Below are positions 34,903 through 42,467 of a DNA stretch of 64,000 nucleotides, piece by piece. The stretch covers positions 1 through 64,000 of the forward strand of contig CAZURK010000021.1 of NCBI GenBank assembly GCA_964623055.1. Reading direction: 5' to 3'. The position numbers and the translations under genes are program-made. Each line of letters opens with the position of its first letter. The first letter of the stretch is position 1. Source of the DNA: JADHUC01 sp964623055 (GTDB lineage Bacteria > Planctomycetota > Planctomycetia > Pirellulales > Pirellulaceae). A model generated the notes under the pieces. The model saw nothing but the letters and a program-made list of their open reading frames with translations, had not been told where the DNA came from and did no database searches.

Positions 34903-36219
34903 TCACATGCTGCTGCGAAAGTCGACTCCGGCTGAGTGAGGCGGGGCTGGCCGCGTCTGCGGTTGCAGTTGCGAGGTCGGCGGGTAACTGAATCCCGTGG
35001 CGGCGTCGTTCCAGCGACTGAGCAGCATCGCCACCAGGTGCCCGCCGAACGCGAGCGACAGTTTGAGCGCGTGCTGAAAACGATGAATCTGGCCCTGTTG
35101 TGGCACGCAATCGAACGTGCAGACCGGGTCCGGGTCCTCCAAGTTCAAGGTGGGCGGCGCGAAGCCGTCGCGCAACGCTAACGTCGTAATCGCCAATTCG
35201 GCGGCCCCCGCGGCGTTGATCATGTGTCCCAAAATCGATTTCGTCGCACTCACACGGACATTGTCGGCACAGGCCCCTAGCGAACGCCGAATGCCCATCG
35301 CCTCCGCGGCGTCATTCTGCTCCGTACCCGTTCCGTGCGCATTGATGTAGCCAATGTCGCCGGGCTCCACGTCTCCACGTGCCAGAGTCGTACGAATCAA
35401 GTACTCCAACGCGTCACTCTCTGCGTCCACCCCCGTCACGTGACATGCCTGGGCGAGCGACGTGGCCGATTTGATTTCCGCATAGATGCTGGCGTTGCGA
35501 CGCATCGCGTGGCCCAAACGTTCGATGACGAACATCGCGGCGCCTTCGCCAAACACGAACCCCTTGCGGCTGCGGTCAAACGGCCGGCAGGCGCGGCTGG
35601 GGTCCGGATCGTTCGCCAACACATGCATCCTGTCGAAGCCCGCTACGAACAACGGTTCGACGGCATCAGCGCCACCCGCCAAGGCGATATCACATTGGCG
35701 GTCGCGGATGGCTCGCGTCGCCGCCATGATGCTAATCAATGAAGTCGAGCAGGCCGTCGAGTGCGACAGCCGTGGGCCGCGCAAGCCATACTTATCGGCC
35801 GTTCGCGAGCACGACGTATTAGGGAGCCCCTGACCCCACCAAGGAGGGCGATCCACTGGCAATGGCTTGCCAAGCTGCTCGTCGACCCAGGTTGTGTCTC
35901 CCATGTGGCCGCTGATCGAACAGCCAAATCGGCCGAGGTCAACCTGGGAAAGATCGATGCCGCTGTCCGCGACTGCTTCGGCGGCCGCTCGCTCGCACAG
36001 CGGAATGGCCTTCAGCCGCCCACGCAGCGGTTCGCCAAGATCCACCGTCGCGGCAACAATTTCGTCGTCAGGAATGCCACGCAGGCCGCGCAGGTATCCA
36101 AAACTACTCTCGCCCCGTTGGACCGCACGCCAGACCGCTTCGCGGTCGTTTCCTACAGACGCAATTAATCCAATGCCAGTAATGACAATTGGTTCCGGCA
36201 AGGTGGGACGACCAGACAT
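34903..36219 (-). CDS. Beta-ketoacyl-ACP synthase (FabF-like), intact copy
   Basis: A 438-residue protein of normal KAS length. It has the thiolase-fold start PIVITGIGLIASVG and the full Cys-His-His triad: Cys157 in STACSTSL, His295 in NAHGTGTEQND, His332 in KSILGHMINAAGAAE, plus the conserved Lys327. It condenses malonyl-ACP with an acyl chain, so it probably elongates the acyl chain loaded by the adjacent acyl-AMP ligase. The first 80 or so codons and about 195 bp upstream are duplicated at 37385-37829. The last 37 bp overlap the possible read-through extension of the acyl-AMP ligase gene. As a lone KAS outside a fab operon, a special role in lipid or polyketide synthesis is inferred. Confidence 0.92.
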   Translation of the reverse strand: MSGRPTLPEPIVITGIGLIASVGNDREAVWRAVQRGESSFGYLRGLRGIPDDEIVAATVDLGEPLRGRLKAIPLCERAAAEAVADSGIDLSQVDLGRFGCSISGHMGDTTWVDEQLGKPLPVDRPPWWGQGLPNTSCSRTADKYGLRGPRLSHSTACSTSLISIMAATRAIRDRQCDIALAGGADAVEPLFVAGFDRMHVLANDPDPSRACRPFDRSRKGFVFGEGAAMFVIERLGHAMRRNASIYAEIKSATSLAQACHVTGVDAESDALEYLIRTTLARGDVEPGDIGYINAHGTGTEQNDAAEAMGIRRSLGACADNVRVSATKSILGHMINAAGAAELAITTLALRDGFAPPTLNLEDPDPVCTFDCVPQQGQIHRFQHALKLSLAFGGHLVAMLLSRWNDAATGFSYPPTSQLQPQTRPAPPHSAGVDFRSSM

Positions 36220-36415
36220 GGCACCCCCTCGAAGGAAACGGAATGATGGGACGGCGTAACTCTATCTAACGGTTTTCGGGGCCTTCAATAAGTGATTCTT
36301 TATCACAACATTGTAACTGGGGGGTGATGGGAATGCTGGGTGTCTTTGGTAAGTAATTCGCCCGCTTGGCGGGCACCGTTATGCCTGGCGCGGTTCGAGG
36401 GGTGGCACCGGATCT
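35967..36415 (-). repeat. Direct repeat, copy 1 (ketosynthase 5' end and upstream region)
   Basis: Aligns along its length with 37385-37829 in the same orientation, with scattered substitutions and a 9-bp deletion in copy 2 that removes one Leu-Arg-Gly unit. Outside the coding part the copies share GACCAGACATGGCACCCCC, the dyad GTGATTCTTTATCAC (36292-36306) and a small hairpin near 36359-36375. The repeats flank the cassette at 36416-37384. Confidence 0.85.
36292..36306. promoter_or_regulatory. Conserved dyad GTGAT-N5-ATCAC upstream of ketosynthase
   Basis: The perfect inverted repeat GTGATTCTTTATCAC lies 73 bp upstream of the ketosynthase start. It is identical, at the same distance, in the duplicated copy at 37701-37715, although the bases around it differ. 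It resembles a Crp/Fnr-type half-site pair and is a candidate operator. A regulator is not identified. Confidence 0.5.
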
Positions 36416-36435
36416 GGCAGAATAGGGGGCAGCTT

Positions 36436-36654
36436 TCAGCCCACAAGCAGCGGACGAGCATCCCGGTGGCGCATCGCCCCGCATGGCACGCAGGGCGCAT
36501 CAGATTCCGATAGGCCACAGGGCCACGCCGTGAGAGCGCAGGGAAGAGCGAAGCCAGCGCGTTGTCCGTCGTCTAGTTGGCGGGTGTCCGAGTAGATCCA
36601 CGATTTGCCGACCCATTCGATTGGCCAACCGCGGCTCCGTGACGTTGCGGTCAT
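36436..36654 (-). CDS. Small phage-like protein, possible
   Basis: A 72-residue frame beginning MTATSRSRGWPIEWVGKSW, with a CVPCG zinc-knuckle-like motif near residue 55. The pattern W.Y.D followed by C..CG is common in small proteins of phages and plasmids. It lies 31 bp after the 228-residue gene on the same strand, inside the cassette bounded by the ketosynthase repeats. There is no strong ribosome site. It may be a truncated relic. Confidence 0.4.
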   Translation of the reverse strand: MTATSRSRGWPIEWVGKSWIYSDTRQLDDGQRAGFALPCALTAWPCGLSESDAPCVPCGAMRHRDARPLLVG

Positions 36655-36685
36655 GGGTCAACCGCGTTTCTCCGGGGGCGGTTTG

Positions 36686-37372
36686 TCACGCAAACTCCGG
36701 TCTGTAGTTGGGGTGGTGCTCAACTCGGCGCTGTTGGTCGCCTTCCATCCACTCCCAGAATCGTTCCTTCTCGGCACGGGTCAGAATCCCGTCCTCAATC
36801 GAGAACATCGCATCCTCTCGATACACGGTCAGGGCGTGCCGAGTGTCGCCGTTTGATTCTCGCAGCGGGTGTCGCCACTTCTCGCCTTTCTCGCACGTAC
36901 AGGCGGCAACGCAGGTCTGCCAGTGGATTTCTCCGAACTCGACGCCGCTTGCCGCCTCCCCGACTGTACGAGGGTGCATGATCGGCACGGTTCCCCGGTC
37001 TTCGCAGAGCGAGCAACTGTAGACTCGCTCCCCATCGACGTACTCGGGCTTGTTCTGCTCCCGGCGCTCGCCCCCGCCTATGGTTTTGCACCAACGGCGG
37101 ATTGCCTTGGGGTGGGACGAGTACCCGCGCGGTTCTTCCAGGTACCCCGACAGCATCGCGTCAGTCGCTCGTTTAGCGTCCAGAGAGTCGACATCGAATA
37201 GTGCTCGCCGCCAATGGTAGGCTGGCCGCTGTTCGGTGGTGGCGTCTTTCGGCGTGTTCTTGCGCATCCAATCAGCCACGCCGGGAAATGCGGCTTGGTG
37301 ATATTCCAGCCATTCGGAGAATTCGTCAGGGCTCACCGAGAAGTTCCTTTGCTGCTCGAGTGTCGCGCTCAC
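36686..37372 (-). CDS. Unknown protein with zinc-knuckle-like cysteines, probable mobile cassette gene
   Basis: A 228-residue protein starting at GTG 37372; no internal ATG fits better. The N-terminal half is helical and charged (FSEWLEYHQAAFPGVADWMRK, YHWRRALFDVDSLDAKRATDAML). Residues about 115-165 contain CSLCEDRGTVPIM and later CVAACTCEKG, a CxxC...CxC arrangement like zinc-binding segments of phage or plasmid replication-loader proteins. No function is recognised. The start overlaps by 47 bp the end of the truncated ketosynthase frame, so it may be expressed from the duplicated ketosynthase promoter. Composition and type differ from the lipid genes around it, pointing to insertion. Confidence 0.6.
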   Translation of the reverse strand: MSATLEQQRNFSVSPDEFSEWLEYHQAAFPGVADWMRKNTPKDATTEQRPAYHWRRALFDVDSLDAKRATDAMLSGYLEEPRGYSSHPKAIRRWCKTIGGGERREQNKPEYVDGERVYSCSLCEDRGTVPIMHPRTVGEAASGVEFGEIHWQTCVAACTCEKGEKWRHPLRESNGDTRHALTVYREDAMFSIEDGILTRAEKERFWEWMEGDQQRRVEHHPNYRPEFA

Positions 37373-37628
37373 CTTGGCCGTTGCCCGCGACTGCTTCGGC
37401 GGCCGCTCGCTCGCACAGTGGAATGGCCTTCAGCCGCCCACGTAGCGGTTCGCCAAGATCAACCGTCGCGGCAACAATTTCGTCGTCAGGAATGCCGCGC
37501 AGGTATCCGAAATTGCTCTCGCCCCGTTGGACCGCACGCCAGACCGCTTCGCGGTCGTTTCCTAACGCTGCAATTAATCCAATGCCAGTAATGACAATTG
37601 GTTCCGGCAAGGTGGGACGACCAGACAT
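37326..37628 (-). pseudogene. Truncated duplicate of the beta-ketoacyl synthase 5' end
   Basis: A 100-residue frame whose first 80 or so residues match the N-terminus of the intact ketosynthase with a few replacements (for example SV to AL, S to N) and loss of one LRG unit. After AAAEAVA it diverges into an unrelated tail and stops. It lacks the catalytic Cys and both His, so it cannot be active. It keeps the start codon and upstream region of the parent gene and may still be transcribed, driving the 228-residue gene. Confidence 0.85.
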
Positions 37629-37829
37629 GGCACCCCCTCGAAGGAAACGGAATGATGGGACGGCGTAGCTCTATTTAACGGTTTTCGGGGCCTTCAATAA
37701 GTGATTCTTTATCACAATATTGTAACTGGGGGATAATGGGAATTCTGGGGATGTTCGGTAAGTATTTTGCCTGTTTGGCAGGCACCGTTATGCCTTGCGC
37801 GGTTCGAGGGGTGGTATTGGATTTGTGGA
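37385..37829 (-). repeat. Direct repeat, copy 2 (ketosynthase 5' end and upstream region)
   Basis: Partner of 35967-36415. The hairpin here, TGCCTG-TTTGG-CAGGCA, keeps its pairing although one pair differs from copy 1 (C-G replaced by T-A), a compensatory change. The dyad GTGATTCTTTATCAC is at 37701-37715. Confidence 0.85.
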
Positions 37830-37840
37830 TATGCTGAAGG

Positions 37841-38024
37841 CTGTACCGGCCATACCAACGTCGCAGACGGAAAAGTCCTCTCCAATAGACCCCACGGCGG
37901 GAAAAGAAACGTTGGAACCGCTACGGCGAGACAATCTTGGGGTCAAGCGATAACACACGTGCTACGGTCAAATAGGCCGTGAGAAATCGTCAAGACGGCT
38001 CCCGATGTCTCCTGCTGGTTTGCC
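37841..38024 (+). repeat. Upstream repeat, copy B (before the 578-residue gene)
   Basis: Partner of 32715-32898. It lies directly next to ketosynthase repeat copy 2 and runs up to or just past the first possible start codon of the downstream gene. The same blocks in the same order make coincidence implausible. Confidence 0.8.
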
Positions 38025-39741
38025 CTCTTCATTCACAGTCTCGACATCTTGTGGCGGGATCCCGATGCAACACCTGGGTACAGCTCTCAGTGCAAACACA
38101 ATTGCCAGACTCATTTCCGGTCACGGAGATCGACGGACCGCTCCATCATGCACCCCGCCGACGAGTGTCGAGGAAATGGCCGCTCGTCTGCAAGTGACTT
38201 TTCGGCCTCTGCCGAGAGGTTTTCGCAACGCGCGGATCCTTCGCTTGCGGGAGGCGATCCGGCGCGAACTGGAAGCCTGCGGTGTCGCCGTACTCCCCTG
38301 GGAAGACGCCACCGACGATTTCCATCAGGTCGCGGCCCTGCCGGTGATCAATCGTCGCTTCAATTACCGAACTAGAGCGGTTCGCAAGGGAATCCATGCG
38401 GTTATCGACGTTCAGAGGCCTCGGTCGATTCGCAGGCTTATCGGAACCCAGTTTGTCGAATTGGTGTATTGGTTTCACAAACGGTTCAGCCGCAAGCGGT
38501 CTTCTCGCACAGTTACCGAACTGGCACGCCTGACCATGTGGGCAGAAAACCATGCGGTATGGCACATGCAGGACTATGTCAACACGCAGGCGGTCATGTT
38601 AGCCGAGTTTGATCCGCGGTTGCTCGATTCCGACGTACCATACGAGCAGCGAATTCCGCTTGGTCTGGCTGCGCTGGCTCACGCCTTCTCTCCAGTGATT
38701 GTGGGTGTCCTCGGCGACAAACTCTCGGTGCTAAACCTCAATCTTTCCGACTCGGTGCACGAACGCTCGCAGATTGATAGCTTCGTCTTCAACTGCCTCA
38801 TTCCCAAACTGTATCTGCCGATCACTCCGCTACTGGCCGGGCAGTTCGATGTCGATACCTACGATCCTCAGGCACACGATTCCGCACACCGCGTTGTCGA
38901 GCTGGGGCGGGCGCTCAGGCCGACCGGCCTCCTGCCGGACGGACACGACATGCGGTCGTTGTTGCGACGGCAATCGCGGCGCGACATCGCCAAGATGTTC
39001 GTTGATGGCAGAACGGGCGTCTCGTTCGGTTTTCTCGCCCACATCGAACCACCGCAATACGACGGCGCGTCCGAGATTCCTGCCATCGAGTTCGAACGTC
39101 TTTCGCCGATGGACGGTTTCGATTCCGAAGAACTTCGTCGTAGCGAGTCGGGCCGGTTTTACGTGCCCGTGGTGGGAGCCGGAGACACCGTCTACCGCCA
39201 GGTCCCCGATATCTGGGTCACCAGTTCACGCTCCGGGGCTCCCAAGACGGATCTGGACCTGGCCACCGACGTGGTCCGCGTAGGCAGCTACCAGCGCGGT
39301 CTTCGCATGCAACTGCCCCACGGCGCGGACACCTGCGGGAGGGCCGTCAAACCGTCGTACGACCTTCGCGTGATGCTGGCGCTCGGCCTATCGGCTGCGC
39401 TGCACCGACCGGAACTTGTGGAGAGCGGGGCAAGCCTGTTCCATTTCCACGGATACCCACATCGCGACTGGTTCCTGCCAGGCGAAGGCTGCGTGGGAAT
39501 GGACAATCCCTCGGTGCCGTGCGGTACAATGGAAGCCGGCGTGCTGAACTTCCAGCGACTCGCCGAACTCTGTTCGCAAAACGGCGGGGATCTACCGCTG
39601 GTCGCACTGATCGAACCGGACCACGGCACAAACTTGATGGCCTCCGATGCGGGCTATTTGGTCGAGCGTGTTCAACAGGGAGTGGCTGATGGACAACTCG
39701 TCCTGGGTAGCAGACACTTTGCGACCCTGACGCAGCGATGA
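38005..39741 (+). CDS. Unrecognised 578-residue protein of the lipid locus
   Basis: A long, clearly coding frame with no family I recognise. The start is uncertain: ATG 38005 lies inside the shared upstream repeat, ATG 38065 and ATG 38176 are alternatives, and none has a strong ribosome site; conserved-looking sequence begins near 38176 (AARLQVTFRPLPRGFRNARIL). No signal peptide. A moderately hydrophobic stretch (GLAALAHAFSPVIVGVLGDKLSVLNLNLSD) lies near residue 215-245. His/Asp-rich segments include HFHGYPHRDWF, GMDNPSVPCGTMEAG and IEPDHGTNLM, which could be metal or catalytic sites. It shares its upstream region with the acyl-AMP ligase gene, so it is probably co-regulated with lipid synthesis. 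Confidence 0.75.
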   Translation: MSPAGLPSSFTVSTSCGGIPMQHLGTALSANTIARLISGHGDRRTAPSCTPPTSVEEMAARLQVTFRPLPRGFRNARILRLREAIRRELEACGVAVLPWEDATDDFHQVAALPVINRRFNYRTRAVRKGIHAVIDVQRPRSIRRLIGTQFVELVYWFHKRFSRKRSSRTVTELARLTMWAENHAVWHMQDYVNTQAVMLAEFDPRLLDSDVPYEQRIPLGLAALAHAFSPVIVGVLGDKLSVLNLNLSDSVHERSQIDSFVFNCLIPKLYLPITPLLAGQFDVDTYDPQAHDSAHRVVELGRALRPTGLLPDGHDMRSLLRRQSRRDIAKMFVDGRTGVSFGFLAHIEPPQYDGASEIPAIEFERLSPMDGFDSEELRRSESGRFYVPVVGAGDTVYRQVPDIWVTSSRSGAPKTDLDLATDVVRVGSYQRGLRMQLPHGADTCGRAVKPSYDLRVMLALGLSAALHRPELVESGASLFHFHGYPHRDWFLPGEGCVGMDNPSVPCGTMEAGVLNFQRLAELCSQNGGDLPLVALIEPDHGTNLMASDAGYLVERVQQGVADGQLVLGSRHFATLTQR

Positions 39742-39780
39742 CCGCTTGGAAGCCCCGACAGTCTCATGATCGGCCAATGC

Positions 39781-41304
39781 TCACTTGCTCGCGTTGGCCC
39801 CTTTTGGCGCCTGTGGCCAGGGAGTCTCGCCCGGCGCCCATCCTTTCGGTTGCTTGGCGCGGACTTTATCGACGGCGTCTATTAACCACTCCGACGGGTT
39901 CTTGTTCTCGTCGAGTCCGTAGATGTATGGCAGCGGCGGATCCATCAGCAGCGGTTTGTCGCCCAAGGGTGGGCGCCCGTTGCCAACTTCGTTCAAGCGG
40001 GCTGCGAGTTTCTGCACGATCTCCGGGTGTTTGGCTGCGATGTCCGTCGTCTCGCTTGGGTTTTCTTTGATGTTAAACAGCATGTCGCCCATCAGCTTGT
40101 AGTCGCCACTGCGAATGGTCGGCAGGCGGACGCTGCCGGTCACCTCGAAGATGATCTCGTCTCTCGGGGTGGGCTTGCCGCCGAACAGCATGCCGGTCAT
40201 GTCGATGGCGTCGACTGGTAGCTCTTGCTCGTGCTTGCCGCCGGCCAGCGTGATGAACGTCGAGAACCAGTCGGCGATGAACATCATACCGTCGTTCGAG
40301 CTTCCGGGAACTGTACGGCTGGGCCAGCGTAGCAGACAAGGCACGCGCACCCCGCCCTCGAAGGTCGTGTTCTTCGTGCCTCGGTACGGTTTGCTCATCT
40401 CCTCCAACACAGGCCCGTTGTCGTTGGTGAAAACGATCAGCGTGTTGTCTTTGAACCCGTGCTTGTCGATCGTCGCGACGATACGACCGACGGCGTCGTC
40501 CAGACACTTCAGCATGGCGCTGCGCACATCATATTTGTCTGCGTAGCGTGGCGGTTCGTTCAGCGGTCCGTGAACGGCATTGAACGGCACGTACAGGAAG
40601 AAGGGTCTATCCGAGGTTTGCTCCGCAATGACGCGCTCGGCCTCGGCGGCAAACAGGTCGGTGGCATAGCCCTCTTCCTTCAGCGGCCGCTGGTTACGGT
40701 GCCAGTCGTAGACCGCAAATCGCGCGGGGGCGTTGTGTACGATGGTTTTGGTGTAGTAGTCGATCCCCCAGGCATAATGTCCGTACTGGTGCATGAAGCC
40801 CTGCTGCATGGGCAAATGCTCGTTCAACCATTCACCACAGTGCCACTTGCCGATCAAGGCGGTGAAGTAGCCCGCCTCCTTCAGTGCTTCGGCAATGGTA
40901 CGCTCGTTGGTATCCAGCGCGTGGATGCGGCGGGTGGGTTCGCCCCGTTCGTTATGCGCAAGCGTGAGTCCCAACTTTTTCAGGTAGCTGGGCTTGCCGA
41001 AGTCTTCCGATCGCCAGTCCATCCAGTTGCGAAAAGCGTAACGGCCGGTGAGAAATGCGCCGCGCGTCGGGGCGCACACCGAATGGGTGTAGAACTGGGT
41101 GAGCTTGAGGCTCTCGGCCGCCAGCCTGTCCATGTTCGGTGTCAGTTCCTTGTTGCCACCGTTGAATCCAGGCTGCGCCCACCCCATGTCGTCGGCCAGC
41201 ATGAAGACGATATTCGGCCGGTCGACGCGAGTTGGAGCCCCGGCAAAAACTGTAATGGCCAAGGGACCCAGTACAAGAACAATCGCCCATATCGCATGCT
41301 GCAT
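39781..41304 (-). CDS. Type I (formylglycine-dependent) sulfatase
   Basis: A 507-residue exported protein. ATG 41304 has AAGGGAG with good spacing and begins the signal peptide (MQHAIWAIVLVLGPLAITVFA); the GTG at 41325 is less likely. Metal-binding NIVFMLADDMGW opens the mature domain, and CAPTRGAFLTGR at 77-88 carries the CxPxR motif whose Cys is converted to formylglycine. HCGEW (GKWHCGEW) and FVFTNDNGP-like FTNDNGPV further support the fold. It hydrolyses sulfate esters, probably of a polysaccharide or glycan. Planctomycetes hold many such enzymes. It faces the 578-residue gene and is not obviously part of the lipid locus. Confidence 0.93.
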   Translation of the reverse strand: MQHAIWAIVLVLGPLAITVFAGAPTRVDRPNIVFMLADDMGWAQPGFNGGNKELTPNMDRLAAESLKLTQFYTHSVCAPTRGAFLTGRYAFRNWMDWRSEDFGKPSYLKKLGLTLAHNERGEPTRRIHALDTNERTIAEALKEAGYFTALIGKWHCGEWLNEHLPMQQGFMHQYGHYAWGIDYYTKTIVHNAPARFAVYDWHRNQRPLKEEGYATDLFAAEAERVIAEQTSDRPFFLYVPFNAVHGPLNEPPRYADKYDVRSAMLKCLDDAVGRIVATIDKHGFKDNTLIVFTNDNGPVLEEMSKPYRGTKNTTFEGGVRVPCLLRWPSRTVPGSSNDGMMFIADWFSTFITLAGGKHEQELPVDAIDMTGMLFGGKPTPRDEIIFEVTGSVRLPTIRSGDYKLMGDMLFNIKENPSETTDIAAKHPEIVQKLAARLNEVGNGRPPLGDKPLLMDPPLPYIYGLDENKNPSEWLIDAVDKVRAKQPKGWAPGETPWPQAPKGANASK

Positions 41305-41529
41305 CCCAATCTCCCTTCGATTCACCTTTCAGACGCTGGGGTCAGGCAGAGTACCCAACACACAACTGTAAACCAGCACACGAGGATTGACAACGCTGTT
41401 GGCGGTGTCCGAGAAATGCGTGTGAGGAAATCCGGGCAGAAACCTGTAGACCCGAAGGCGATTTCCGAAAAGTGCAGGCAACTTGGAGACAAGCCAACGA
41501 TTGAGACCGAGGTTCGACAAGACGTGATC

Positions 41530-42003
41530 CTACTCATCCGGATCTGGATCGAGCGGATGCGGTTTTGCCTTGTCCGCACCATCGGTTTGCCCAGTGGCAT
41601 GGCGATCAGTGTGACCGTACTTGGCCGTCAGCCGAATCGTCGCGGATACGGCCAAGAGCACTGCAGCGCCGACCATCGAGGTGAGCAGAACTAACGGCAA
41701 ATGGGAAGACGGGACCAGAGCCACAGGACCGGCAAGCAACCCCAGGATCAGTCCTAACAGGGCTCCCCACAGCACGCCTCGCACGGGACGGGCGTGAAAG
41801 CAGCCGACAAACGCGCCAATGCACAGGAAGGCGATAGCCCATTGAATGCTCGCCTTGACGGCATCTCCCACGCCAATTCCGAAACGATCGCCTGCACGAA
41901 CGAGTAACGCGACCATCGCGGTCATGGCAGCGCACGCTGTCACCAAGAGAAACAGGGTGCTGAGCGAATAGCTGCGGCTGACGTTCTTGTCCGAGTCGCT
42001 CAT
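41530..42003 (-). CDS. Small four-helix membrane protein, unknown
   Basis: A 157-residue protein with about four membrane helices (near residues 14-34, 50-66, 75-93, 100-120) and a charged C-terminal tail rich in Asp, His and Pro. Its ATG overlaps the stop of the GspK-like gene by 4 bp, so it belongs to the pseudopilin operon. It is not GspL or GspM by length or topology. It might be an assembly accessory, but no function can be assigned. The 225 bp beyond it, towards the sulfatase, holds nothing recognised. Confidence 0.75.
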   Translation of the reverse strand: MSDSDKNVSRSYSLSTLFLLVTACAAMTAMVALLVRAGDRFGIGVGDAVKASIQWAIAFLCIGAFVGCFHARPVRGVLWGALLGLILGLLAGPVALVPSSHLPLVLLTSMVGAAVLLAVSATIRLTAKYGHTDRHATGQTDGADKAKPHPLDPDPDE

Positions 42004-42467
42004 GGGTTCGTTTCCGATGAATCCTCGACACTCCCCAAAGAACGGTCTGTGGCGTGATTTCCCGTCTCGGGTAACTCGATTCGTAGCCCGATTCGATGCA
42101 CGACGCGATACACTCCGGACGCGGGGTATTGCGATTCAATCACTATTCTGCGCTGCGAGTCGCTTTCCGGAATCTCGGCCACTTGGATAACGGCAATGCC
42201 CGACTTGCCATTGTCGAATGTGTCCGCTTCGACACGCCACGTCTCGCCTTTGTAGTTCCGGTCCAGGTTCAGTTTGGCCACCGCGCGTTGCCTTGCGGAC
42301 TCGGCAAGCCACAGTGATTGCAGCCGATACTGCTGATGCGTCGCCAAGCGGCGTTGTTCAACCAAGCGGCGGATCGTCGACGCGCTGAAGATGCCCACCA
42401 CGACAAGGCAGACAAGAGCCATTACCAGAATGACGCCGTTGCGTCGCGTTGCGTGACGTTGTTTCAT
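42000..42467 (-). CDS. GspK/PilX-like minor pseudopilin
   Basis: A 155-residue protein. ATG 42467 has GGAG upstream; the much longer frame to 42908 translates the wrong frame of the neighbouring gene and is rejected. The N-terminus, MKQRHATRRNGVILVMALVCL, has a prepilin-peptidase site after Gly and a hydrophobic helix but lacks the Glu at +5, which is characteristic of GspK-type tip pseudopilins. The following region (LWLAESARQRAVAKLN) is also typical. Start and stop overlap the neighbouring genes by 4 bp each. At 155 residues it is much shorter than classical GspK. Confidence 0.75.
   Translation of the reverse strand: MKQRHATRRNGVILVMALVCLVVVGIFSASTIRRLVEQRRLATHQQYRLQSLWLAESARQRAVAKLNLDRNYKGETWRVEADTFDNGKSGIAVIQVAEIPESDSQRRIVIESQYPASGVYRVVHRIGLRIELPETGNHATDRSLGSVEDSSETNP

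Noticed and set aside
34632..34991. Plus-strand 119-codon frame at the end of the acyl-AMP ligase gene, considered as a possible carrier protein
   Set aside because: Out of frame with the ligase, Arg/Pro/Ser-rich, and without the DSL phosphopantetheine motif.
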